Shown: piece by piece, positions 1 through 9,841 of the stretch
How positions within the stretch are numbered: position 1 is the first letter of the stretch
How the letters are laid out: each line of letters starts with the position of its first letter
NCBI GenBank assembly: GCA_018136815.1
Contig: CM030939.1
Coordinates: forward strand, 2,240,808-2,304,807
DNA length: 64,000 bases
Reading direction: 5' to 3'
Origin: Isochrysis galbana
Lineage: Eukaryota; Haptophyta; Isochrysidales; Isochrysidaceae
Notes under the pieces: generated by a model
The model's input: only the letters and a program-made list of their open reading frames with translations
Database searches by the model: none
What the model was told of the DNA's origin: nothing
Made by a program: the position numbers and the translations under genes

Positions 1-34
1 CCAGCGCGGGACGCACCGGGAACGATTCTACACC

Positions 35-165
35 TGACGAATTGTGATGGCCCATAGGGCCTGAGGTCAATGAGGAAGGGGCCAAGCCGGCGGCAGGCGC
101 GGCTGAGCGGCTGAGGAGACGACTTCGCCGGAGACGCTGACGGGCTGAGGCCCGTCAGCAGAGGA
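35..165 (-). repeat. Dispersed repeat with a GACGGGCT/AGCCCGTC hairpin, copy 1
   Basis: This stretch is close to the reverse complement of two tandem copies at 51.0-51.23 and 51.30-51.54 kb. All three contain a short perfect hairpin (stem around GACGGGC with a 4-base loop) and a CCCATAGGGCC palindrome near one end. The 111-codon ORF on the minus strand here is a by-product of the repeat and I do not call it a gene. Nature unknown; a small non-autonomous mobile element is a reasonable guess. Confidence 0.7.
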
Positions 166-262
166 AGGCGCCTCACCCTCACGCCTCACGCGCGTTCCCC
201 GCTCCCCGCTCCCCGCGGGAAAGATATTTATAGATAGATATAGGTGGGTGTGTTCGTACGTT

Positions 263-1136
263 GTCAGAGCAAGGCTCATCTCACTCTTGGAGATTGCCTG
301 CGAGGGCGCGCCGGCAGCTAGCGCGGAACGCGGTTCTTGTGGGGAGCTCATGGAGCTTTCCTCGGGGGTGACTACGGGCATGGTGATCGACGCACGACGC
401 ACGCACGGAGCACGGAGGGCGCGGAAGTGTGCAAGGAGGCTTGTGGGAGGTGGTGGCAGGCGACTGGGGGTGGCTCAGGCGCGTGCTTGACTTGTATTGA
501 CTCGTTGACTCGGGGTATAGACTCGGGAACTCGGGGGGACTCGCTTGGGAACACGGTGGGACTCGGCGAAGTTGCTACAAAACCACTCACGAACAACCCA
601 AACCCCAACGACCTTGGGCTCAGAAAACTAACGTAAACACTCCGGAATCATACGATAAACAAACCCTCCCCGTGCGGCGAAGGCTGAGGTCGCGATCGCT
701 CGTCATGCGCGAAGAAATACGGAAAGAGAGCGCAAAACTACGCAAACGAAGGGTTCAAACTATCGTTAAAGTGAAACTCGTCCGCTGAAGCCAACGCGGA
801 GGGTCGAGGAGAGGTCCAAACTCGCGCGGGGGGAAGAAGGCGATGTGCAGAGAGACCTTCTAGACAAGCGACGAGCAAGGGGCGACGAAACAAGACGCGA
901 GACGCGGGGCGCGTGCCATTCGTTCGTCCTTTCTTTCACCGAAAACGCGGCGAAACTAACGTTAAACGTCGGTGCCCCCTCCGCGAGAATCGCGAAGAAG
1001 AACGGACGAGATGGAGGCAATCATCGAAGGAATCGTGAGAGGAATCGAAGCGAGGGGGGGGGAACAGTGCGCGGGGGGGGGGAACGAACGACGGCCGGAG
1101 GAAACGAACCGCGCGCGGAGGAGAAGAACCTCGCGC
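263..1136 (+). repeat. 0.87 kb direct repeat, copy 1
   Basis: Nearly identical over its whole length to 60712-61583, with scattered substitutions and length changes in the G runs. Copy 2 switches abruptly, after the shared TCGCGC, into the reverse transcriptase ORF of a LINE. Copy 1 instead continues into unrelated purine-rich sequence. The repeat contains short ORFs rich in Arg and Glu in several frames; none has a recognisable domain. It is probably the 5' portion of a retrotransposon, or a segment co-mobilised with one. Confidence 0.85.
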
Positions 1137-2497
1137 GGAGATCGCGTCCTTTCCCTCGCGGAGCGCAGAGAGACCCCCCACGAGATATCTTGGGACCGGA
1201 GAATGTTTTGGACGAATCTTCCTGCCGTCGGCCGAGGAGAGGCGGACGGAGAGAGAGAGAGAGAGTCTCGCAGAGCGACTGCAGAACGAGAAGTCGAAGT
1301 CATGCCGGTTTATCACCTTAAACGAGCCAACAATTATAGTAACAGAAAAAACAAAATTCGAATCGCAAATTTCGAGACCAAAATCTGCAAACCTGGACTT
1401 GAGACCATGGGGAATCCGAATTTGTGTGTCTTGTGCGTCAGTGGTAACACGGGGAGCTGTTCAATTGTAATTGTGAGCGCGTACCTTACACGAATATTCA
1501 TGCCTACAGCCTTCAGATGGGCAGGAATACAACATACGTGTGTTAACATGTAGTTGACACCCCAAACAGTGTTAACACCCCTGAAATATGCCCTAACACC
1601 TTCCTAACACGTTCGTTGTTTCTCCTAACACCTTACACCCACATTAGCTGAAATCCACTAACACCCTTAAACATGTTAGGCCTTTTCGGAGGGTGTTCCC
1701 AGTCCTACAATGAGGACGAGGGCTGCTAGCGCGGGGGAGAGAGAGGGAAGCGCGCGGGACTAACGCGAGAACAAGGAGGGGCTCAGGCGGCGGCGTTGTG
1801 CAAGGAGACAAGCGTGCAAAGCAGGCGAGGCAGCCAGGAGGGAACGCGGCGGGAGCATGAAAAGAGAAAAGAGCGCGGGTCGGCCGGTCGTCAGCCCTTC
1901 TAACCGAAGAGGGTCGATCGCGGACGTAGACGTAGAGGGCCGATCGCGGATGCGACATGCTTAGAATTGTGCCTTGTGACATAGTGAGACCTTGATGGGC
2001 GGGTTGTCGTGTCAGTACAAGGCTAGTGGCAGTAGCGGTACAAGTACTAACGCTAACGCTCATTGTTATTAGTTATTACTACTTCTACTTACTAGTAGTA
2101 CTACTATCAACTAACTAAACGAAACGCACCCCGCGGCTGCTCCGCGAACACACCCGACTCACGGCGCGCGACAATGAAAATGAACACCCGCCAACTACGT
2201 ACGAGTACGAGTACTCACCCCCTAAAAACTGAACGCGCGTATTGTGTATTGTTCTACCACCTACTTTACTTGTAGCGGGCGAGGGGCGAGGGAGGGGAGA
2301 GGGATGGGGAGAGAGAGAGCGGCGGTGGCATAGGAGGAGTACTACTTTAGAGATGGGAAGCGAGGAGAAGAGAGAGGGAGCTGAAAGTGAGTCTAGGTGT
2401 GAACAACAGGCAGCCGTGGGGGCGGGCGGGCCCCTCCCTCCCTCCCTCCCTTCCTCTTGACCCCCCCCCTCCCCCTCTCCCTCTCCCTCCCTCCCCG
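1137..2497. other. Intergenic: AT-richer CTAACACC cluster, repeat shards, CT-rich leader
   Basis: About 1541-1682 holds six or more CTAACAC-type motifs between TTAACATGT and ACATGTTAG, which are mutually inverted. Positions 1995-2050 match 48390-48445 (a GGGTTGTCGTGT block). A stretch near 1940-1970 resembles 33065-33090. Positions 2270-2390 are GA-rich, and 2430-2497 is almost pure C/T and leads straight into the ATG of the next gene. I see no gene. Confidence 0.55.
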
Positions 2498-5400
2498 ATG
2501 GCTTCTCCCATCGAGGGCCAACATCTCGATCTCTCAGTGAGCGCCGCATGCCAGAGGCTCTCCTCCCCTCTCCCCCTTTCCTCCTCCAGCGCTCTCCCTC
2601 TCTCCCACTCTACACCCGCCAACCCCTCAGACAGCCACACGCCCGTAGATCAGCCCAAACAGCCGAGCTTCCACTACGTTCACTGGTCGGCCGCACTGGC
2701 AGGAGAGAGGCCCCGCTGGCTCGTACAGTACAAACGGCTGTGTGACGAGCTGCTGCCCGCGCTGCGCGAGCGCTCGCACTTGTACAATCTCATCTTTCGC
2801 CACCGGCACAACGGCAGCCTGGGCGTGTGCGAGGGTGACGTCTTGCTCGGCGGATGCACCTACCGCGCCTTCTCGCTCAAGCGGAGGGATGGGCGCCGCT
2901 GCCTCGTGCTCGAGGTGCTGCTGATCGCCGTAGCACAGCGCCCAGGTGTGTGCGGCCACGGGTACGGCACGCGGATCATCAACGCACTCAAGCTCGCAGC
3001 GCTCGAGCTCGCAGAGGGCGCCGAGCGCGAGGGTGCCAAGCCCGCACGCACCAGTTGGCAAGGCGCCGGCGCGGGCGCACCACCGGCGGTGATCATGCTC
3101 ACGCAGTCCGACATCGGCCCGATTGCACTTTCCTTCTGGCGGCGGCAGCGGCTCGACTCGGGGCCCGTGGCCGATGAGCTCCTCGAGCTGCTTCGCGGCT
3201 CGGACCGCTCCTTCATCGTGTATGACCACACGCTGCCTGTCTGCCTCGAACTGTCACCCGACGCGTCGCAAGTCAATGCTCAGCCGAGCCTGCGCGCCCA
3301 GGAGCAGCCGGATGAGGATGCCAACGATGCGTCCAATGCAGCGGCCATTGAGGGATCCGGAGGCAGCGGAGGCGGCGGCGATGGCGCGCATCGCTCAGGA
3401 GTGCACGCCCTGCGCTGCGCAGCGTGCGGCGAGACGGGCGACGAACTCCTCCGCTGCTCGCTATGCTCCAAGTGGTTCCACGAGCGCGGCTCATGCCGCG
3501 CCAGCACCGCCGGGGGTAAAACAACACCGGCCGTGTCCAACTTGGCGGACAGCTTCGAATGCGTCGAGTGCGAGCAGATGCGCGCTAGTATGGCAGAGGT
3601 GCTGCTCGACATCCATGAGACCGCTAGAGGCGCGAGTTCCACAGCGGCAGCGCAGCCTGCCGAGCCGGTCCTTGCGAGCGATGAGCGTCCAGAGGAAACG
3701 GTCCACCACACAGGCGCCATTCACGCCGACGAGCCCCGCTTGGACTCGAGCGGGACCGCACCAAATGCCAGCGCAGCCGAGCAGTCTACCGACGTAACGG
3801 CTCCTCCGATGGAGGTGCCCCCCTCGGATGAGACTCCGGGCGGTGCTGGCAATGCTTGCCTAGCGCGACCGTCGCCCAACCCGGCACACTGGCCACGCCA
3901 CGAAACCTCGACACGCGCGCAGGGCGGAGACGGCGCTGCAGATGTCCATGAATGCCGAGCGCTCCATGCGCCTGCCGCTTCCCTTGCGCCGTGGCCCTCT
4001 CGCCGCGCGGCCCCGCCCGGCAGGACAGCACACACACCGATCGCCTCGTCTAGCGCCGTGACGCCATGGCCCTCGCGTCGCGCAGCTGCCAAACGCCCCA
4101 CTCCCAGCAAGGCTGCATCCTTGCCCGCTGCGTCCTTGCCTGTTGCCTCCGCCGCAGCCGACCAGGCTGCGGCGCGTCGGCGCGCACTCGGGCTTTGGGG
4201 CCGGCTTCTCGACGCAGTAGGCGAAGAGCACGGCGTCCGATGGAGGCATACGATACGGGATGCTGCGGACCCCCCCGAGCCCTGCGCGGCCGGACTGGTG
4301 AGAGGCGCATCAGGCTTCGGAATGCCCTTGCCCCCCCTGCCAATGAAAGCGATCTCCGCAGGGAAGCAAAGGGCGGTTGCGCTGCCTCTCGACGACGCCG
4401 ACTTGAACGAGGTGGCGTGGGCGTCGTGGGAGTCGGCGCGAAGCATGCCTGAGCCCGTGCGCGCGAAGCCACGGCCGGAGCCGCCATCGAAGCGCTCGCG
4501 GTCCGCCGCACCCGCCGCGAGGGCGCCGGCGTCGTCACGGGCGCCGGCCTGCATCCACAGTGATGTCACACGCCTCATCAACGGCGACTTTGTTGGCCCT
4601 CACGGCGGGTCCAAGGGCAACGCCACGTCGGCGGCGGCGGCGGGCTCCTTCGCGCCGCGCCCAGGGGAGGTCCAAGCGAGGATCACTGCAATGGTACGTC
4701 GCGAGGAGGAGGCACTTCGCGTCGTTCGACGCGGTCACCACGCCGCCTCGCTCGACACGGCGTCGCCCGCTTCCGAGGCGCGACTTCACTTCCTGCCCAC
4801 GCTGTCGACGCATGTGGCCGACACGGCTATGCTCACGCCGCTCGTGCGCAATGGAGTGCTGGGGATGCTGCGACGATGGCTTCAAACGGCGGCTGACGAG
4901 TCCCTCACAATGGACGGAGACCGCTTCATCATTCAGAGCGCCGTTGTCGCTATTTGCCACGCCCTTGCGAGAGCCGTCTCCCCGGTCCATCTGCAGCAAT
5001 CGCGCGGACTAGGGAAGCTGCTCATGATTGTCTCCGCTACCGCTTCGGACAAGACGCTGCGACAGAGGGCAGCCGAGGCGCTGCGCGCAATGCTGGACAC
5101 GCGCGAGACCGTGAGATGCGAGTCATCTGAGGCGCGGCCAGAATCATCGCGAGACGGCGCGAGTGGGGCACATACCTCGTTCCCGTGGCAAGCGGCGGCC
5201 GACGCCCTTTCGATGTCGAGCTGCGCGGGCAGCGCAAGGGTGTCGCGCCCACCCGTCGGCCGGGCGGATCCTCCGGCCTGTCGACCCACCTCGTCCTTCC
5301 CTCCTGAGGCAACCTCGTTGCTCCCACGCCGGCACTCGCCGCCGGCGGCAGCACAGGAGGAGCGCCGCTTGTCGCAGCTATCCCTGCCGCCCGGTCCGGC

Positions 5401-5794
5401 AGAGCGCCCGTGGCTGTGTTCGCAGGGCCATCGTGTTCCGAAGGCGACTCCTGAGCGCTTGGCGTCGGACGGCGCGCATCCCTTCAAGCGCAAACATCAT
5501 TATCATGGGGCTTCAAGCCGCCGCAAGCCGCCGCATGGCATGCGGGCCGCATGTGAAGCGGCAGCTCTTTCGGACTTCAAGATGCAAGTGATCAAACTGG
5601 TCAAGGTCGAGCTGCACGGCAAGGGGCCGTTAGAGCGTGAAGTTTTCAAGGCTGCGGCTAGAGCTGCCACCGAGGCGCTCTGTGCGGCACCAAGAGAGGG
5701 GCAAGTCGGGGCAATTTGCGGAGGCCGACTGCCGACAAAGCGGGAGACGCAAGAGGCGGTGGCGTTTGCCCTCCGGTTGGGATCAACTCATTGA
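2498..5794 (+). CDS. GNAT-like / PHD finger / TFIIS-N-like / SRI-like chromatin protein
   Basis: Single-exon ORF of 1098 codons; the ATG chosen is the first in frame after a C/T-only leader. Residues ~64-250 look like a GNAT acetyltransferase fold, with a motif-A segment QRPGVCGHGYG at ~147-157. Residues ~304-365 form a C4HC3 PHD finger (CAAC, CSLC, WFH, C, CVEC). Residues ~764-870 resemble a TFIIS N-terminal/IWS1 (LW) helical bundle. Residues ~1023-1068 resemble the SRI helices by which Set2 binds RNA polymerase II. The linkers are Ala/Pro/Ser-rich. A role in acetylating or reading chromatin during elongation is inferred. The PHD finger is the firmest call; GNAT and TFIIS-N are moderate and SRI is tentative. 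Confidence 0.75.
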   Translation: MASPIEGQHLDLSVSAACQRLSSPLPLSSSSALPLSHSTPANPSDSHTPVDQPKQPSFHYVHWSAALAGERPRWLVQYKRLCDELLPALRERSHLYNLIFRHRHNGSLGVCEGDVLLGGCTYRAFSLKRRDGRRCLVLEVLLIAVAQRPGVCGHGYGTRIINALKLAALELAEGAEREGAKPARTSWQGAGAGAPPAVIMLTQSDIGPIALSFWRRQRLDSGPVADELLELLRGSDRSFIVYDHTLPVCLELSPDASQVNAQPSLRAQEQPDEDANDASNAAAIEGSGGSGGGGDGAHRSGVHALRCAACGETGDELLRCSLCSKWFHERGSCRASTAGGKTTPAVSNLADSFECVECEQMRASMAEVLLDIHETARGASSTAAAQPAEPVLASDERPEETVHHTGAIHADEPRLDSSGTAPNASAAEQSTDVTAPPMEVPPSDETPGGAGNACLARPSPNPAHWPRHETSTRAQGGDGAADVHECRALHAPAASLAPWPSRRAAPPGRTAHTPIASSSAVTPWPSRRAAAKRPTPSKAASLPAASLPVASAAADQAAARRRALGLWGRLLDAVGEEHGVRWRHTIRDAADPPEPCAAGLVRGASGFGMPLPPLPMKAISAGKQRAVALPLDDADLNEVAWASWESARSMPEPVRAKPRPEPPSKRSRSAAPAARAPASSRAPACIHSDVTRLINGDFVGPHGGSKGNATSAAAAGSFAPRPGEVQARITAMVRREEEALRVVRRGHHAASLDTASPASEARLHFLPTLSTHVADTAMLTPLVRNGVLGMLRRWLQTAADESLTMDGDRFIIQSAVVAICHALARAVSPVHLQQSRGLGKLLMIVSATASDKTLRQRAAEALRAMLDTRETVRCESSEARPESSRDGASGAHTSFPWQAAADALSMSSCAGSARVSRPPVGRADPPACRPTSSFPPEATSLLPRRHSPPAAAQEERRLSQLSLPPGPAERPWLCSQGHRVPKATPERLASDGAHPFKRKHHYHGASSRRKPPHGMRAACEAAALSDFKMQVIKLVKVELHGKGPLEREVFKAAARAATEALCAAPREGQVGAICGGRLPTKRETQEAVAFALRLGSTH

Positions 5795-6284
5795 GGGGAG
5801 GGATAGTCGTGTTATAGCTAAGTTTAGGGAGCAGGCTTGCCGTGGCTCGCGCCAGGGGGGCGGCTCAAAAAGCGTAGCCCGGTATACCCCAAAAACCTGA
5901 TGCCAAGTGCGGGGTGCAGAGGAATAGAGAATCAAGGTGGCCTTGGCCGGACAACAATTGGTCGATGGCTTGCTACGCTGAAGGGGGAACTTCGTAATAT
6001 TCATTATTCATTGTTCATTGAAATATTTTTTCTTAAAAGTCTCCGCTACGTGTGCGGCGTAAGGCAGCGTGCTCGTGGACCTCCCTACTACCCAACCTTA
6101 AGCACCATCAACCCCTTTCCCTTTCCCCAGTTCCCTCTTTAGCGGAGATACTGGTTCCGCGGAGGCCGTGCGCGCTGCTTCGGCCAGGAGTTGGAGAGAA
6201 GGGGGCGGGAGACTGTGGCATCGTCGTCTCTTTGGCTTAGCTTTGTTCTTTTCGATCACGACTCACGAGAGAAGGGGCGATGTC
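5795..6284. repeat. Intergenic with dispersed repeat shared with 48.45 kb
   Basis: 6015-6125 matches 48455-48560: both read TCTTAAA, then GTGCGGCGT, then CTCCCTACTACCCAACC, then CAACCCC. In both places a minus-strand ORF with lower GC lies immediately to the right, which hints that repeat and ORF travel together. I see no gene in 5795-6284. Confidence 0.55.
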
Positions 6285-6339
6285 TCAACCGCTATGGCAC
6301 AACCCACATGTACCACCACCGATCACGCGCACTGCGTGG

Positions 6340-6819
6340 TTAACGCTCTTGCGCCTGGTAGCAACCTCGCAGCCCGGTGCCTTCCGGGGAGATTCGACGC
6401 GCCTCGTAGTGGCTGATGTGACCATCCGACACGGGTGACGACCTCGAGCGTCCCGACGCCTCGAGGGCTCTAAGAATAGATGCTGAGGGATGGATTTTGG
6501 GGTCATTCGATGTGGAATTGTGGTTTTGCCACCCTTGAACTGTCGAGTGCGGGCGGTTCTGGCTGTGGCTGTCGCTGAAGTTGTTGGATGATTTGACCAT
6601 GTGGTCCAGGTCCCACCACTTGGAGGAGCGTGTGGCGCGGTCGGCGGCCGCTGAGTCGAAGAAAAGATTTTCAACGAATTTGTCGAGTTTATTCGTTGTG
6701 GTGTTGTACCCTTGAGCGGCGTCGTCGAGCGCGCTGTGGTTGTAGAAGTTGGGGTGGTCTCTCGGCGGGGGTACCACGTTAGAAATTGTAGTCTTGTAAA
6801 AGGTCTTGTTGGCTAGCAT
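6340..6819 (-). CDS. Hypothetical Asn-rich protein, divergent from the protease
   Basis: 159 codons from the ATG at 6819. The product is rich in Asn, Ser and His and has no domain I recognise. Codon use is less GC-biased than in neighbouring genes, as at 42.3 and 48.6 kb. It lies head to head with the aspartic protease gene, with about 130 bp between the two ATGs. A second overlapping frame (6285-6674) is also open, which lowers confidence. It could be a fragment of a mobile element rather than a host gene. Confidence 0.3.
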   Translation of the reverse strand: MLANKTFYKTTISNVVPPPRDHPNFYNHSALDDAAQGYNTTTNKLDKFVENLFFDSAAADRATRSSKWWDLDHMVKSSNNFSDSHSQNRPHSTVQGWQNHNSTSNDPKIHPSASILRALEASGRSRSSPVSDGHISHYEARRISPEGTGLRGCYQAQER

Positions 6820-6950
6820 CCCTAGCCACATACACCGGACGAGCCATGCACCAACCGCGCACACCCCCATCGCGGGGTAGGGGCTCCGTTGCCGATGAGG
6901 CACGGTCCCTCAGCACTAGGATTAAACTAGGACAACAAGAAAACTCTGAC

Positions 6951-8258
6951 ATGAGCCTTCTCAAGCTCAGAGAGAGAGAGAGAGAGAGCGGGGCCAGCGT
7001 GGAAAGCGCGGGAAAGTGGCGCAGCCGTGGGCGGCTCGCGACGGCGCCGCTCTCCGCCGCCCTCCTCTGCGCCGCCGATGCGATCCGGCTGACGGGGGTC
7101 GAGGTGGGCGGCCGTCGCTTCACACCACTCCTTGACACTGCATCCGCGCTCACCTGGCTCCCGGTCGCCGCCGACGGTCTCAGCCTCACGCACGGCCAGC
7201 CCGGATCGTGCGAGCCAACCGGCGACAACTTCTCGCTCAGCTACGCCGACGGCACGCGTGTCGCGGGCGTCAAATGCATCGCGTCTCTCTCGCTCACGGC
7301 CAGACGACCGGATCAGATCCGCACGCGCATCCGGTGGACGCAGCTCGTGGGTGCAGCCTCGGTGATAAATGAGCCATCTGCATTGCGGCGTAGCCGCACG
7401 CTGGGCGCGCACATGGGCATCCTCGCGTTCTCCCCCGCGTCATCCTCATCACTCTGGCCGCTACTCTGTGCGGTTCCTAACCGGCCGTCGGTGACAATCT
7501 CAGCAGGATCCGCCAAACTGATCGTGGGCGCTTCGCGCGGAGGTTCCGATCCGCTCAGGCTGTGTTCGACGTTGCCCCACGAGTCGCCGCGCTCGCATGA
7601 TCCCTCGAGGGGCACATGCCCCGCCTCCTTCAACTTCCCGGATCACTGGAACTTTGGAGTCTCTAGCGCCGTCGTCGCACGGGGCGCTATTCCCCCGCTG
7701 CCGGACAACGGGACGACATGGATGCGGGCTTTGCCAACCCCAGCAGTCGCCCAGCTTGACTCAGGTGCTTCGCACATTGTAGCTCCTCGCACGTCGCGCC
7801 TCGCCTTGCTGGATGCAGCGTACGCACCTGCTTCGCTAGCATTTTCTCTCACTTCAGCGGCAACACCGTCACGATGTAAACGCGTGCTCTCCCCTCTCTC
7901 CCATGGTTGTTCTTCTCCCAATCACGTCAGTCTTACGGCTTGCTTACGGTCGACCGCCGTGCCAATGCTAGCTCCCCGGCAAGATATGGACCAGTGGATC
8001 TTGGGTGTGCCCTTTTTCAATGTTCACGAGATCACCATGCGGATATCGTCACCCGGGCTAGCGGATTCGACTCAGGGGGGTGGCGGCGTGTGCAACCGCG
8101 ACACTGGCCATCGTTGGCGCTCGCAAGGCCCCGCCACAATTTCGAGGGGCTCTGTGTGGGGTCAAAGCAGAGCCATGGGGGTGCATAGATCGATTGCTCT
8201 AGAAGTTCTTGTGCGTCCTCAATCTGCTGGCGGTGTTTCATTCCTCGTGGACGATTAG
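6951..8258 (+). CDS. Pepsin-family (A1) aspartic protease, divergent active site
   Basis: 435 residues from an ATG just before a GA microsatellite. The family layout is complete: a first active-site loop L-DTA-SALTW, a flap-like YADGTRVAG, an ILAFSP segment, a second active-site loop LDSGASHIV, and the ILGVPFF strand near the C-terminus. In most family members the first loop is DTG(S/T), so Gly is replaced by Ala here; both catalytic Asp residues are kept. A weakly hydrophobic segment at ~30-45 may be a signal peptide, which would suit a secreted or vacuolar enzyme. The last ~55 residues do not look like a pepsin end, so the true 3' end may involve an unseen intron or decay. Confidence 0.75.
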   Translation: MSLLKLRERERESGASVESAGKWRSRGRLATAPLSAALLCAADAIRLTGVEVGGRRFTPLLDTASALTWLPVAADGLSLTHGQPGSCEPTGDNFSLSYADGTRVAGVKCIASLSLTARRPDQIRTRIRWTQLVGAASVINEPSALRRSRTLGAHMGILAFSPASSSSLWPLLCAVPNRPSVTISAGSAKLIVGASRGGSDPLRLCSTLPHESPRSHDPSRGTCPASFNFPDHWNFGVSSAVVARGAIPPLPDNGTTWMRALPTPAVAQLDSGASHIVAPRTSRLALLDAAYAPASLAFSLTSAATPSRCKRVLSPLSHGCSSPNHVSLTACLRSTAVPMLAPRQDMDQWILGVPFFNVHEITMRISSPGLADSTQGGGGVCNRDTGHRWRSQGPATISRGSVWGQSRAMGVHRSIALEVLVRPQSAGGVSFLVDD

Positions 8259-8581
8259 CTCGAACAAGTGCACGACATGCGCACCTCTAATCCTAGAGGT
8301 TGGTCTGGTACTTAAATGCCTTGCTAGTGCCATGGGCGCCTTCCGACTTGCACTTGCTCATGTGGAATCCATGTTCACAGCTAGTCTGGTCTCATATGTT
8401 GCTCGCTTGCCTTAAAATGCTTCTTACGTTGTGTGTGCTCCTTCTGTTCCTACGTTGCTGGTGACGTCGATCATTCACGCTCACGCTTCATGTTGCCGCC
8501 GTCTTTGATGCTACCGGTTGTGTTGTCCTTAGGGATAGCGTTTGTCGGTGTCGTGGTGGCTTGTATATGTTACCCCCCAGG

Positions 8582-8690
8582 AAAAAAAACCTTTTAAAGT
8601 TCTCGCCTCACTCGTGGCACTGGAACGTTTCCTCGTAGCCACGCCCTTTTCCCTTCCCCACCCTCATTTCCCGCCTTGCAACTAACTTTA
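8582..8690 (+). repeat. A8/T8-ended dispersed repeat, copy 1
   Basis: Starts AAAAAAAACCTTTTAA, then CTCGCC, then GTAGCCACGCCC and TTCCC...CACCCTCATT. The same order is found at 16006-16150 (+) and on the minus strand at 41905-42012 and 44080-44255. Read on the other strand each copy ends in a run of eight or nine T, as a Pol III transcript would. It abuts the start of the small gene at 8703. Confidence 0.75.
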
Positions 8691-8702
8691 TAGTTAGACG
8701 TG

Positions 8703-9591
8703 ATGGAGCGCGCCGGCGTGACTCCCCTCTCCTCCGGGCCCCCCGCCGAGGGCGGCCCCCACACCCCCGCGGACCAGTCGCAGGCGAAGCGGCCGCGTCC
8801 ACCCTCGGAAGCCGAGCAGGTGCGTGCGACCCGGGTCGCACCACACGGCCCGTGGCTCCGGCCACAGCAGCCATGCTGGCCTCCCCCATGGGAGACAGCA
8901 GACTGCAGACCACAAGAAGACAGCATCAGGCGGGCAAGGCCAACACTCCACTGGGCATGCCTTATGGCAGAGGCCCCTTTCACCCTGGCCAGGGCCGCGC
9001 CGCCTCGGCGGCGTGGCCCATGGCCGGGTGGCCCTCATGGGCACATCACATTGACAGACAGCAACATTACGTATGGCGTATGGGTACACACCACTCTGGC
9101 AACACAGAGTAGGACTGACAGACACGACGCCCAGACGACGCACAAGAGCAGGACCCCCTCCACCGCTCTAGCAACCTTCCTCGGCAACGCTAACCTCCCC
9201 ACCGCCCACACCCGACCCTTAGGAGCCAGACTCAGAGGATGATGAACAACAAACAGACACAGACGCCATTTACGACTTGTCGTTCCAACAAGCGGACGAC
9301 CTTGTCTTCCACGACACGACGGTCTACGCGGCCATCGTCGAACTTCTCCTCGAGCTCGAGGGCGTCGACCCCGAGCCCGACTTCTGGGCCCGCTCCTCTA
9401 GGGGCCCATGGCATATCGCCGTCAACGAAGATTGCGCTCAACAGCTCCAAGCCCGTTATGGACTCCAAACTACAATCCGCATCCACCAAGTCGACGTTGC
9501 GGTGCAAGTCAAGATCGAAGCCATCGAGGCCAAACTCAACAAAAAGGCACCGCGTCACGCAAGGCGCTCTACGAGGCCCTCCAAGACGTAG
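8703..9591 (+). CDS. Small two-exon hypothetical protein (possible LINE ORF1)
   Basis: Model: exons 8703-8819 and 9223-9591, 161 residues. The donor CAG|GTGCGT and acceptor TTAG|GAG are both in phase 0. Exon 1 encodes a Pro-rich start beginning MERAG. Exon 2 encodes an acidic stretch followed by an alternating hydrophobic region. No domain is recognised. The repeat at 8582 lies directly upstream, and an antisense reverse-transcriptase relic begins five bases after the stop, so this may belong to a mobile element. The 402-base intron has no open frame that continues the protein. Confidence 0.35.
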
Positions 9592-9595
9592 CGGC

Positions 9596-9841
9596 TCACC
9601 TCGTGGTAGAGGCAGACGGACTGGCACAAGCCTCGAAAATCACCCTGAGCGCTTCTTCGCTCGTGAGCGCTTTGGCCAGTGTTTGGAAGTTTGGTCCAAA
9701 GTTGAGAAGCTTGAGGGCTAGGTGATAGAACTCCCAGCTCACTCTATGGAAGGCTTTTTCCCAGTCGAGGGCCAGTAGTAGGCCCGGGTCTCCAGTCTCG
9801 TCAAGGTACGCTCTGGTGAGTTGTAGGAGGTGCGTGGCCAA
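9596..9841 (-). pseudogene. LINE reverse transcriptase fragment
   Basis: The minus strand encodes ~80 residues closely matching the LINE at 61.7-61.9 kb: ATHLLQL, LDETGDPG, then the motif-A region LALDWEKAF followed by H-R-V-S-W. In the intact copy the residue after AF is Asp (AFD); here it is His, so a catalytic residue is lost. Both ends are truncated. The sequence has decayed and is antisense to the small gene beside it. Confidence 0.85.

Noticed and set aside
3721-4581. 286-codon minus-strand frame opposite the chromatin protein
   Set aside because: High-GC genes leave long antisense frames; there is no domain, and the plus frame carries a PHD finger and runs through the whole region.
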